Below, in pieces: positions 7,475 to 14,885 of a stretch of 25,807 bases of DNA. Each line of letters starts with the position of its first letter. Within the stretch, counting starts at the first letter, position 1. The stretch is from assembly GCA_004335735.1 (NCBI GenBank), contig QAXK01003192.1, positions 1 to 25,807 on the forward strand, in the 5' to 3' direction. Origin of the DNA: Chlorella sp. KRBP. Taxonomy: Eukaryota > Chlorophyta > Trebouxiophyceae > Chlorellales > Chlorellaceae. The notes under the pieces are model-generated. The model was not told where the DNA came from. It did not search any database and saw only the letters and a list, made by a program, of their open reading frames with translations. A program made the position numbers and the translations under genes.

Positions 7475-7601
7475 GGGAGGAACTCTCGGCCCGGTCCCTA
7501 TGCGTCACCTGTGAGCGGGGTCGGTGCCGACCGTGAGCCGCGACCGTCCGGATTCCCGCAGGGCGTGGAAACGCTTGCGCACTTCCGGCAGGATGCCGCT
7601 C
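7475..7601. promoter_or_regulatory. Divergent control region, flavin operon / amylosucrase
   Basis: This 127-bp region must hold the promoters of both divergent transcripts. It contains several symmetric sites: TCAC-CT-GTGA (7505-7514), GGTCGG-TG-CCGACC (7519-7532), direct repeats GTGAGC (7511-7516 and 7533-7538), and the LacI-type site listed separately. I cannot assign -35/-10 boxes with confidence on either strand. Confidence 0.45.
7567..7578. promoter_or_regulatory. LacI-family operator upstream of amylosucrase
   Basis: GGAAACGCTTGC matches the LacI-family consensus GNAANCGNTTNC at every defined base, with the central CG typical of these operators. It lies 23 bp upstream of the GTG start at 7602, where a bound repressor would block transcription. 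The regulator gene is not in the window. Confidence 0.6.
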
Positions 7602-9515
7602 GTGACCGCACCGGTGCCCTCGCCCCCGCCCGTCCCCGCGACGGGCTGGAGCGCCGAGCGCACGGAGATGTTCGCGGCCCGCGTCGAGCGCTGGTGGCCC
7701 GACCTGCACGTGGCGCTCTCGGCTCTCTACGGGGCCGAGCGGGCCGGGCGGGTCGGCTCCGAGCTCGTGACGCTCGCGGCCCGCGCCTTCGCCCGTCGGC
7801 CCGACCGCCTGCACCGACGCGACCTCGAGCGGATGCTGCGCCCCGACTGGCTCCAGGAACCGACGATGGTCGGGTACGCCGCCTACACCGAGCGCTTCGC
7901 CGAGGACCTGCGCGGCGTGGGCGCACGCCTGCCGTACCTCGAGGAGCTCGGGGTGCGTTACCTGCACCTCATGCCGCTGCTGCGGCCGCGCGAGGGCGAC
8001 AACGACGGGGGCTACGCCGTCGCCGACTACCGGCAGGTGCGGCCCGACCTCGGGACGATGGAGGACCTCACCGACCTCGCCGACGCCCTGCACGACCGCG
8101 GGATGAACCTCGTCCTCGACCTCGTGCTGAACCACGTGGCCCGCGAGCACGAGTGGGCGCGCCGGGCCCGGGAGGGGACGCTGCGCTACCGCTCGTACTT
8201 CCACGTCTTCCCCGACCGCCGGCTCCCCGACGCCTACGAGCGCACGCTGCCCGAGGTGTTCCCGGCGTTCGCCCCCGGCAACTTCACGTGGGACGAGGAC
8301 CTGCGCGGCTGGGTCTGGACGACGTTCAACGAGTGGCAGTGGGACGTCAACTGGGGCAACCCCGACGTGCTCACCGAGTACGCGCAGATCGTCCTCGACC
8401 TCGCCAACCGCGGCGTCGACGTGCTGCGCCTCGACGCCATCGCCTTCATGTGGAAGCGGCTCGGCACCGACTGCCAGGGCCAGCCCGAGGTGCACGCGAT
8501 CACCCAGGTGCTGCGCGCCGTCACCCGGATCGCCTGTCCCGCAGTCGCGTTCAAGGCCGAGGCCATCGTCGCGCCGACGAAGCTGCTGGCCTACCTGGGG
8601 CAGGGCGAGCACACCGGCAAGGTCAGCGACGTCGCGTACCACAACAGCCTCATGGTGCAGGTGTGGTCGATGCTCGCCGCCCGCGACGTGCGGCTCGCGG
8701 CGCACGCGCTGGGGTCGCTGCCGCCCAAGCCGTCGACCGCCACCTGGCTCACGTACCTGCGCTGCCACGACGACATCGGCTGGGCGATCATGGACGAGGA
8801 CGCCGCTGCGGTCGGGGTGACCGGTCCGGGCCACCGGCACTTCCTCGCCGACTGGTACGCCGGCGACTTCTGGGGGTCCTCGGCGCGCGGGCTGGTGTTC
8901 CAGTTCAACCCCGACACCGGCGACCGGCGGACCTCGGGCACGGCGGCCTCGCTCATCGGCCTGGAGGCGGCCGAGACGCCCGAGGAGGTCGACGAGGCGG
9001 CCTCGGCGCTGCGGCTGGCGCACGCGATGGTGCTCGGCTGGGGCGGCATCCCGGTGCTGTGGAGCGGCGACGAGCTCGGCCAGCCGAACGACCCGCACTG
9101 GGCCGACGAGCCGGGGCACGAGGACGACAACCGGTGGGCGCACCGGCCGCGGCTGGACTGGGAGCGGGCGGGCGCCCGCCACGACGCCACGACGGTGCCG
9201 GGGCGGGTCTTCGGCGACCTCGTGGCGCTCGTGCGGGCGCGGGCGTCGCTGCCCCACCTCCACGCCTCGGTCGAGACGACGATCGGACCGGTCGACGACC
9301 CCGGCGTGCTCGTGACGCTGCGCGACCACCCGCTCGGGCGGATGGCCGGGGTCTACAACGTGACGCCCGAGGAGCGGGTGTGGCCGGGCTGGCGGGTGCA
9401 CGAGCTCGGGCTCGCCGACGCCGTCGACGCCATCACCGGCGCTTCCCTGCCGTGGGGCGAGGACGGCGACGTCCACCTCCCGCCCTACGCCGCCCTCTGG
9501 CTCACCACCCCCTGA
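7602..9515 (+). CDS. Amylosucrase-type GH13 glucosyltransferase
   Basis: 637 residues, matching characterised amylosucrases. These cytosolic enzymes use sucrose to build alpha-1,4-glucan and release fructose. The GH13 barrel motifs are clear: the DLVLNHV region, nucleophile Asp278 in VLRLDAIAFMWKRLGTDCQG, acid/base Glu320 in AFKAEAIV, and His389-Asp390 in RCHDDIGW, followed by GGIPVLWSGDELGQ. The long RLDAIAFMWK..LGT.C.G..E.H block and the CHDDIGW.I.DEDA segment are characteristic of the amylosucrase subfamily (GH13_4), as is the helical N-terminal domain (about 1-95). AGGA at 7590-7593 is 8 nt from GTG 7602, so I prefer that start. ATG at 7593 is in frame but overlaps the AGGA; 7524 is less likely because it would place the operator inside the gene. 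No sucrose transporter or LacI gene is nearby. Confidence 0.9.
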   Translation: MTAPVPSPPPVPATGWSAERTEMFAARVERWWPDLHVALSALYGAERAGRVGSELVTLAARAFARRPDRLHRRDLERMLRPDWLQEPTMVGYAAYTERFAEDLRGVGARLPYLEELGVRYLHLMPLLRPREGDNDGGYAVADYRQVRPDLGTMEDLTDLADALHDRGMNLVLDLVLNHVAREHEWARRAREGTLRYRSYFHVFPDRRLPDAYERTLPEVFPAFAPGNFTWDEDLRGWVWTTFNEWQWDVNWGNPDVLTEYAQIVLDLANRGVDVLRLDAIAFMWKRLGTDCQGQPEVHAITQVLRAVTRIACPAVAFKAEAIVAPTKLLAYLGQGEHTGKVSDVAYHNSLMVQVWSMLAARDVRLAAHALGSLPPKPSTATWLTYLRCHDDIGWAIMDEDAAAVGVTGPGHRHFLADWYAGDFWGSSARGLVFQFNPDTGDRRTSGTAASLIGLEAAETPEEVDEAASALRLAHAMVLGWGGIPVLWSGDELGQPNDPHWADEPGHEDDNRWAHRPRLDWERAGARHDATTVPGRVFGDLVALVRARASLPHLHASVETTIGPVDDPGVLVTLRDHPLGRMAGVYNVTPEERVWPGWRVHELGLADAVDAITGASLPWGEDGDVHLPPYAALWLTTP

Positions 9516-9532
9516 CCCCGATCCCCCCGAAC

Positions 9533-9572
9533 GTGTGTGAACACGCCGGGGTTCTCCGGCGAGTTCACACAC
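9533..9572. repeat. Long palindrome A (17-bp arms, one mismatch)
   Basis: Arms 9533-9549 and 9556-9572 pair at 16 of 17 positions (mismatch A9543/A9562) around a 6-nt loop. It starts 17 bp after the amylosucrase stop and contains the stop codon of the convergent DUF559 gene (9565-9567), so it may be a bidirectional terminator. Its arms are almost identical to palindrome B at 10529-10576, exactly 1,000 bp away. Confidence 0.85.
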
Positions 9573-10473
9573 ATCCGCGGAGGCCGGCCCGGACCTGGGC
9601 CATGACCGTCGGCTCCTCGAGCCGCAGCGCCAGCAGGTCGAAGCGCAGCACCCTGTCGCGCCCCAAGGTCACAGCGTTCTGCCGCAGGTTGTCCGACGTG
9701 ACGGCCAGCCCGGACCGGTGCCCCGAGCCGTCGATCTCGACGACGAGACCGACCGAGTCCCAGCGCACGTCCAGGTAGATGCGGCCGGCCGGCCCGCGGC
9801 GCAGCACCTGGCGATCCGGTTCCGGGATGCCGTGCCGCCTGCACATGGCGACGAAGTCGAGCTCGCCGAGGGAGTGAGCGCCGTCCACGACGTCCCGGAC
9901 CACCTGACGGATGAACGGATGCCGTCCTCGTGTGCGTATGGTCCGGACAGCGGCGAGGAGGTCGGCTCCCGCCACGAGGCGCTGCTGGACGGCCATCGCG
10001 ATCACGAGCGCCGCCTGCCGGTCGCTGACCGCCCACCCAGCAGCCCGGATGGCCGCGACAGCAGGCCGGGTCCTCGGGAGGGCGCCGCCGGGGTTGCGCT
10101 CGTCGGGATGCCTGCGCACACGGTGGACGATCACGTCCTCGACGCCCGGGCACCGTGCGTTCCGTGTGACGGAGATGTGGACACGTGGCTCCGTGAACCC
10201 CACCAGGCCGGCGACGACGAGGCTGCTGACGCCGTCGACGACCGCGACCGCGTGGCCGACCTCCCACACCGCGAGCCACGGCCTGGCCTCCGAGGGAAGG
10301 GGACCGCGGTGCATCGCGACCGTCAGCCGACCGGGCAGTGCCCACCGGTCGGCGGCCACCTGGCGCGCGACGGCGTCCCGGTCGATGCCGAGCCCGAGCA
10401 GCAGCGCCCTGGAGAGGATGCCGCCGTGCTGGTCGGCGAGCTCCTCCGCCCTGCGTCGCTGGTCCCTGTGCAT
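9565..10473 (-). CDS. DUF559 (Vsr-like nuclease fold) protein with AbiEi-like N-terminus
   Basis: 302 residues, the usual length for an abundant but uncharacterised actinobacterial family. The N-terminal ~70 residues (RRAEELADQHGGILSRALLLGLGIDRDAVARQVAADRW) look like the winged-helix 'type IV toxin-antitoxin AbiEi' domain. The C-terminus has the PD-(D/E)XK-like DUF559 pattern: Asp235 in YLDVRW, Glu246 and Asp248 in VVEIDGSGH, then DNLRQNAVTLGRDRVLRFDLLALRLE. An endonuclease or DNA-binding role is therefore possible but unproven. No AbiEii nucleotidyltransferase partner is next to it. Codon choice looks slightly less GC3-biased than the neighbours. The gene lies between two matching palindromes, and its last codons (Cys, Val, stop) fall in palindrome A. 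ATG 10473 has only a weak ribosome-binding site. Confidence 0.82.
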   Translation of the reverse strand: MHRDQRRRAEELADQHGGILSRALLLGLGIDRDAVARQVAADRWALPGRLTVAMHRGPLPSEARPWLAVWEVGHAVAVVDGVSSLVVAGLVGFTEPRVHISVTRNARCPGVEDVIVHRVRRHPDERNPGGALPRTRPAVAAIRAAGWAVSDRQAALVIAMAVQQRLVAGADLLAAVRTIRTRGRHPFIRQVVRDVVDGAHSLGELDFVAMCRRHGIPEPDRQVLRRGPAGRIYLDVRWDSVGLVVEIDGSGHRSGLAVTSDNLRQNAVTLGRDRVLRFDLLALRLEEPTVMAQVRAGLRGCV

Positions 10474-10528
10474 CCGGGAAGCGTGCCCCGAGGCCGTCGG
10501 TCTCCGTTTCCGTCATCCACAGGCCCGG

Positions 10529-10576
10529 GAACGTGTGTGAACACGCCGGGATCCACCGGCGTGTTCACACACGTTC
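10529..10576. repeat. Long palindrome B (perfect 21-bp arms)
   Basis: Arms 10529-10549 and 10556-10576 are perfectly complementary over 21 bp with a 6-nt loop. The core ACGTGTGTGAACACGCCGG is identical to palindrome A. It begins 20 bp after the TauE-like gene's stop on the minus strand and 55 bp upstream of the DUF559 start, so it could terminate the proS-HAD-TauE transcript. Length, perfection and duplication suggest a dispersed repeat family or a cassette boundary. Confidence 0.88.
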
Positions 10577-10596
10577 GCGGGAGGGCGGGGGTGGGG

Positions 10597-11376
10597 TCAC
10601 CAGAGGCCGAGGACGTCCCCGCCGATCCGGACGACGAACGCGCCGACCACGACGACGAAGACGGTCCGGACGAACCGGCTCCCCCGCGCCACAGCCGTGC
10701 GCGCCCCGACGTACCCGCCGAGCAGGTTCGTCACGGCCATCACCCCGCCCACCGCCCACACGACGTGCCCGCCGGGGGCGAAGACGGTCAGCGCCCCGAG
10801 GTTCGTCGCGAAGTTCGTGATCTTGGCCTTCGCGCTCGCCTCGAGGAAGGCGTAGCCGAGCAGCCCGACGAGCGCGAACACGAGGAAGCTCCCCGTCCCC
10901 GGCCCGAGCGCCCCGTCGTACATCCCGATGACGAAGCCGGTGAGCACCGCGGCCGTCGTGTGCCGGTGCCCGGTCCACCGCAGCATCGTCAGCTCGCCCA
11001 CCGACGGCTTGAGCAGCGTGTACGCGCCGACGACGAGCAGCATGACGAGGATGACCGGGTTGAACAGCGACTTCGGGATGTGCAGCCCGATGAGCGCTCC
11101 GCCGACCGCCCCGACGTACGCGACGGCGGCCATCGGCAGGGCCGTCCGCAGGTCCGGGCGGACGCGCCGGTAGTACGTCACCGACGCCGTCGCGGTCCCC
11201 CACACCGACCCGAACTTGTTCGTCGCGAGCACCTGGGCCGGCGTCGCCCCCGGCAGCCCGAGCAGCAGCGCCGGCAGCTGCACCAGCCCGCCTCCCCCGA
11301 CCACGGCGTCCACCCACCCCGCGAGGAACCCGGCCAGCGCCAGCAGGACGAGGACCTCGGTGGAGACGTCAGCCAC
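10597..11376 (-). CDS. TauE/SafE-family membrane transporter (TSUP family)
   Basis: 259 residues and highly hydrophobic, with about eight predicted membrane helices in two related halves. The first half carries the family pattern GFLAGWVDAVVGGGGLVQLPALL and ATNKFGSVWGT, and the second repeats it as GFVIGMYDGALGPGTGSFLVF and KITNFATNLGAL. The family moves sulfite, sulfonates or related organic anions; the substrate here is unknown. The start is GTG at 11376, overlapping the HAD gene's stop by 8 nt, so translation is probably coupled. It is the last gene of the proS-HAD-TauE run and is followed by palindrome B. Confidence 0.9.
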   Translation of the reverse strand: MADVSTEVLVLLALAGFLAGWVDAVVGGGGLVQLPALLLGLPGATPAQVLATNKFGSVWGTATASVTYYRRVRPDLRTALPMAAVAYVGAVGGALIGLHIPKSLFNPVILVMLLVVGAYTLLKPSVGELTMLRWTGHRHTTAAVLTGFVIGMYDGALGPGTGSFLVFALVGLLGYAFLEASAKAKITNFATNLGALTVFAPGGHVVWAVGGVMAVTNLLGGYVGARTAVARGSRFVRTVFVVVVGAFVVRIGGDVLGLW

Positions 11377-12133
11377 GGGTGTCGGCCAGCCACCCGTCGA
11401 CGACGGCGAGCACGTCGAGGAGCTCGTGCGCCCGGGCGTCCGGGACGGCGGTGACCTCGACCTTCTGGTTCTCGGGCAGCGTCGAGTGCGGGACCCAGAT
11501 GGCGCGCATCCCGACCTGCTGCGGGCCGTGGACGTCCTCGAACATCCGGTCGCCGACGTACACGGCCGCCTCCGGGGCGACCCCCAGCTCGCGGCAGATG
11601 GCGCGGAAGGCCTCCGGGTGCGGCTTCACGTGCTCGATCTCGCTGGAGTAGACGTCGGCGTCGACGAGGTCGAGGACGCCGTCACGCTCGAAGATCTCGC
11701 GGTGGTACTCGCGCGACCAGATGGTGTTCGAGAGCACACCGACGCGAAGACCCCTCGCGCGCAGCCCTTCCCACAGCGGACGGACCTGCGGGTCGGTGAG
11801 CGTGTGGGGCTCCCAGAAGCGGCGGTACGCGGCGAGGGCCAGGTGGTGCCGGTCGTGCTCGGCGTCCACGCCGGCCGCGTCGAGGATGTCGCCGAGCGCC
11901 GCGGACGAGTGCTCGTCCCGCCCCCGGCTCCATGCGGCGGACTCGGCGGCGAGGATGCGGTCGGCGAGCCGGTGCGCCTCCTCGAGGTCGGCCTCGGACA
12001 CCTCCGGGGACCCCACCGGCACGCCGTGGACCTCGCGCGCGAAGACCCTCCACTGCTCGGGCAGGTCGACGTCGTGCCAGGGCGTCAGCGTGCCGCCCCA
12101 GTCGAAGACGACCGCCTCGAGCGGCCGGCTCAC
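11369..12133 (-). CDS. HAD-superfamily hydrolase with a DxG motif I
   Basis: 254 residues, starting at GTG 12133, which overlaps the proS stop as GTGA. HAD motifs are present in order: motif I VVFDWGGTL (Asp11), motif II VLSNT, motif III Lys in HVKPHP, and motif IV VYVGDRMFEDVHG. The cap insert follows motif I (about 20-95), placing it among subfamily I (phosphoglycolate phosphatase-like) proteins. The second Asp of the usual DxD is Gly13. That Asp normally acts as general acid/base in phosphatases, so the activity may differ or be weak. Substrate unknown. Overlaps on both sides tie its expression to proS and the transporter gene. Confidence 0.87.
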   Translation of the reverse strand: MSRPLEAVVFDWGGTLTPWHDVDLPEQWRVFAREVHGVPVGSPEVSEADLEEAHRLADRILAAESAAWSRGRDEHSSAALGDILDAAGVDAEHDRHHLALAAYRRFWEPHTLTDPQVRPLWEGLRARGLRVGVLSNTIWSREYHREIFERDGVLDLVDADVYSSEIEHVKPHPEAFRAICRELGVAPEAAVYVGDRMFEDVHGPQQVGMRAIWVPHSTLPENQKVEVTAVPDARAHELLDVLAVVDGWLADTRG

Positions 12134-13899
12134 GCGCGACCGATCTCGGACAGCACCTCGCGCACGGCGTCGGACGCCGCCACCTCGCGCCGCTCGTTCG
12201 AGCGGCGGTCCTTCACCTCGATGGTCCCGTCGGCGAGCCCGCGCCCGACGACGACGATCGTCGGCACCCCGATGAGCTCGGCGTCCTTGAACTTCACTCC
12301 GGGAGAAGCCTGCCGACGGTCGTCGAAGAGCACCTCGACCCCTTCGGCCTCGAGCGAGCGGGTCAGCTCCTCGGCGAAGGTGAAGACGGCGTCGTCCTTG
12401 CCGGTGGCGACGACGTGCACGTCGGCCGGCGCGAGCGCCCGCGGCCAGACGAGGCCGAGCTCGTCGTGGTTGCCCTCGGCGACGCAGGCCACGGCGCGGG
12501 ACACGCCGACGCCGTAGGAGCCCATCGTCACGGTGCGCAGCTTGCCGTTCTCGTCGAGCACCTTGAGGTCGAGCGCCTCGGCGAACCGGGTCCCCAGCTG
12601 GAAGATGTGCCCCATCTCGATGCCGCGCGCCGACTCCAGGCCGTGCCCGCACGTGGGGCAGGCGTCGCCGTCGCGGACCTCGGCGGCCTCGATGGTGCCG
12701 TCGGCGGTGAAGTCGCGGCCGACGACGAGGTCGAGGACGTGGCGCCCGCTCTCGTCGGCGCCGGTGACCCACGCCGTGCCCTCGGAGACCCGCGGGTCCA
12801 GGAGGTAGCGGATGCCCGTGCTCTGCTCCGAGCCCAGCGCCCCGGGCCCGATGTAGCCCTTGGCCAGCGTCGGGTAGCGCGCGAAGTCCTTCTCGTCGAA
12901 CGCTTCCACGCTCGCGGGCTCGACCTGGGCGCCGAGCCGCTTCTCGTCGACCTCGCGGTCGCCGGGCAGGCCGATGGCCAGCGGCTCGCGGGTGCCGTCG
13001 GGCTGGACGAGCATGACGACCACGTTCTTCAGCGTGTCGGCGGCCGTCCAGGACCGGCCGTCCGAGCGCGGGAACGCCGACTCGAGGTGGGCGACGAGCG
13101 TGTCGATGGTCGGGGTGTCGGGGGTGTCCTCGACGTGCGCAGCGGGCAGCCCGGACGCGTCGACGGCGTCCGGCACGGGCACGCGCACGGCCTCGACGTT
13201 CGCCGCGTAGCCACAGTTCACGCACCGGACGTAGGTGTCCTCGCCGTTCTCGGCGGTCGCGAGGAACTCCTCGGACTTGCTGCCGCCCATCGCCCCGGCC
13301 ATCGCCTGGACGATGACGTAGTGGAAGCCGAGCCGCTCGAAGATCCGGACGTAGGCGTCGCGGTGCAGCTGGTAGCTCGTGTCGAGGCCGGCCTCGTCGA
13401 GGTCGAAGGAGTAGCTGTCCTTCATGACGAACTCGCGCCCGCGCAGGATCCCGGCACGCGGCCGGGACTCGTCGCGGTACTTGGTCTGGATCTGGTAGAT
13501 CGACAGCGGGAGGTCCTTGTACGAGGAGTACAGGTCCTTGACCGCGAGCGTGAACATCTCCTCGTGCGTCGGGCCGAGGAGGTAGTCGTCGCCCTTGCGG
13601 TCCTGGAGCCGGAAGATGTTCTCGCCGTACTCGGTCCAGCGCCCGGAGGTGTCGTAGGGCTCACGCGGCAGCAGGGCGGGGAAGAGCAGCTCCTGGGAGC
13701 CGATGGCGTCCATCTCCTCGCGGACGATGGCCTCGACGCGGCGCAGCACCCTGAGCCCGAGCGGCAGCCAGGTGTAGATGCCGGGGCTGACCCGGCGGAT
13801 GTACCCGGCCCGCACGAGCAGCTGGTGGCTCGGGAGCTCCGCGTCCGCCGGGTTCTCGCGAAGGGTTCGCAGGAACAGGGACGACATGCGCATGGCCAC
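12130..13899 (-). CDS. proS: Prolyl-tRNA synthetase, bacterial type with editing domain
   Basis: 589 residues, within the 565-600 range of bacterial-type ProRS. It charges tRNA-Pro in the cytosol. Class II motif 1 lies in GIYTWLPLGLRVLRRVEAIVREEMDAIGSQELLFP, motif 2 in KYRDESRPRAGILRGREFVMKDSYSF, and motif 3 in TMGSYGVGVSRAVACVAE. Between motifs 2 and 3 is the inserted editing domain (about 225-400), marking the bacterial rather than the eukaryote/archaeal type. The C-terminal anticodon-binding domain follows (VVATGKDDAVFTFAEEL to the end). GTG 13899 is preferred because AGGAG (13907-13911) lies exactly 7 nt upstream; in-frame ATGs at 13893 and 13887 are further from it. It leads an overlapping operon with the HAD hydrolase. 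Confidence 0.97.
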   Translation of the reverse strand: MAMRMSSLFLRTLRENPADAELPSHQLLVRAGYIRRVSPGIYTWLPLGLRVLRRVEAIVREEMDAIGSQELLFPALLPREPYDTSGRWTEYGENIFRLQDRKGDDYLLGPTHEEMFTLAVKDLYSSYKDLPLSIYQIQTKYRDESRPRAGILRGREFVMKDSYSFDLDEAGLDTSYQLHRDAYVRIFERLGFHYVIVQAMAGAMGGSKSEEFLATAENGEDTYVRCVNCGYAANVEAVRVPVPDAVDASGLPAAHVEDTPDTPTIDTLVAHLESAFPRSDGRSWTAADTLKNVVVMLVQPDGTREPLAIGLPGDREVDEKRLGAQVEPASVEAFDEKDFARYPTLAKGYIGPGALGSEQSTGIRYLLDPRVSEGTAWVTGADESGRHVLDLVVGRDFTADGTIEAAEVRDGDACPTCGHGLESARGIEMGHIFQLGTRFAEALDLKVLDENGKLRTVTMGSYGVGVSRAVACVAEGNHDELGLVWPRALAPADVHVVATGKDDAVFTFAEELTRSLEAEGVEVLFDDRRQASPGVKFKDAELIGVPTIVVVGRGLADGTIEVKDRRSNERREVAASDAVREVLSEIGRA

Positions 13900-13943
13900 G
13901 GGAAGGCTCCTGGGGTCGGGGGTCGAGGGGATCGGGCCCGGCA

Positions 13944-13949
13944 AGGATA
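13944..13949 (-). promoter_or_regulatory. Possible -10 element for proS
   Basis: On the minus strand TATCCT fits TANNNT and lies about 45 bp upstream of the proS start, in the only sizeable gap (80 bp) between the GNAT gene and proS. A weak -35 (GCGACA) lies about 19 bp further upstream, slightly long. The local AT-rich patch (GGATATC) stands out from the surrounding GC. Confidence 0.35.
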
Positions 13950-13979
13950 TCGACGTGGCCGCGGCCGCTGTCGCCCGGA

Positions 13980-14867
13980 TTACCCGCGGTCCTCGCCCCC
14001 GGTCCGGACGACCTGCTCGTAGCGCGCCCGGAGCCCGGCGTCGACGAACCCCAGCCGGAGGTACAGGAGGTGCGCGGGGTTGTCGACGTTGACCGCGAGC
14101 CACGCCTGCTCGCACCCCGCCTTGCGCAGGGACCGGAGCGAGCGGGCCACGAGGTGGGCGCCCAGACCCCTCCCCCGCCAGGCCGGGACGACCCCGACCT
14201 GGTCGACCCAGTCGTCGGTCAGCGTGACGAACCCGGCGGGGGCGCCCGCGGCGTCGACGACCACCCGGGAGCGGTCCGGCCGGAACCCGGCCTCGTCGGA
14301 GACGTCGTGGACCCACTCCTCGAGGGGGGTCCCGGGGAACCCCGGCCGCTCCGCGAAGGCCGCGCGGTACGCGGCGTGGAAGAGCGGCGCGCTCTCGTCG
14401 TCCCACGGCAGGGACCGCAGGCCGTCGGGCCGGCGGATGCGCGGCACGTCGACGAGGTCGTGGCGCATCACGTGCTCGGCGAAGGTGCGGACCAGGCCGA
14501 GCTCGTGCAGGAAGGGCTCGGTCTCCGGGGAGACGGTCTCGACGAACACCCGGAGCAGCGCGCCGCCCGAGTGCTCGCGGCACCAGGCGGCGAGCTCGGC
14601 GCCGAGCCCACGGCCCCGGGCCGAAGGCCGGACCAGGCCGGTCGCGCTCCGGCGGCCGCTGCGGTCGACGAGCACCGCGGCCGCGGCGACGAGGTCGCCG
14701 GTCTCGTCCCTCCCGCCGATGGCCACCCCCGAGAGGTAGTGCCGGCGCAGCATCGGTTCCTCGGCGAGGTGGGGCAGGCCGCCGTCGACGCGCAGGCAGG
14801 CCCGGGCGAGGTCGCGCAGGTCGGGCAGGTCGTCCTCGGCGAGCGGGACCCAGGCGAGCTGCGACAC
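13980..14867 (-). CDS. Tandem-GNAT N-acetyltransferase, mycothiol-synthase-like
   Basis: 295 residues made of two GNAT domains. The first (about 1-140) has the acetyl-CoA loop VRPSARGRGLGAELAAW. The second (about 145-295) has QVGVVPAWRGRGLGAHLVARSL followed by AWLAVNVDNPAHLLYLRLGFVDAGLRARYEQV. Two GNAT domains in about 300 residues, with this C-terminal pattern, is the layout of mycothiol synthase MshD, which acetylates Cys-GlcN-Ins. However, I do not see enough specific similarity to name it, and other tandem GNATs occur in actinobacteria. GTG 14867 follows the preceding GNAT gene by 18 bp, with GGGG just upstream. It ends the dxr-to-GNAT block. Confidence 0.85.
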   Translation of the reverse strand: MSQLAWVPLAEDDLPDLRDLARACLRVDGGLPHLAEEPMLRRHYLSGVAIGGRDETGDLVAAAAVLVDRSGRRSATGLVRPSARGRGLGAELAAWCREHSGGALLRVFVETVSPETEPFLHELGLVRTFAEHVMRHDLVDVPRIRRPDGLRSLPWDDESAPLFHAAYRAAFAERPGFPGTPLEEWVHDVSDEAGFRPDRSRVVVDAAGAPAGFVTLTDDWVDQVGVVPAWRGRGLGAHLVARSLRSLRKAGCEQAWLAVNVDNPAHLLYLRLGFVDAGLRARYEQVVRTGGEDRG

Positions 14868-14885
14868 CTCAGCCCCGACCGGACA

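Noticed and set aside
5475..9572. A 1365-codon open frame on the minus strand across the FMN-binding gene, the reductase and the antisense of amylosucrase
   Set aside because: Only its last 180 codons (FMN-binding protein) are real. The rest is Arg/Pro/Gly-rich with no motifs and overlaps well-supported genes; such long shadow frames are expected in this base composition.
9565..10473. A complete AbiE type IV toxin-antitoxin system
   Set aside because: Only the AbiEi-like N-terminal domain is present, fused to DUF559; no AbiEii nucleotidyltransferase gene is adjacent. The neighbours are amylosucrase and a transporter.
9533..10576. Insertion sequence or transposon bounded by inverted repeats
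   Set aside because: Each end is itself a full palindrome, not a single inverted copy; the gene lacks a transposase pattern, and I see no target-site duplication. A cassette remains possible and is kept as a finding.
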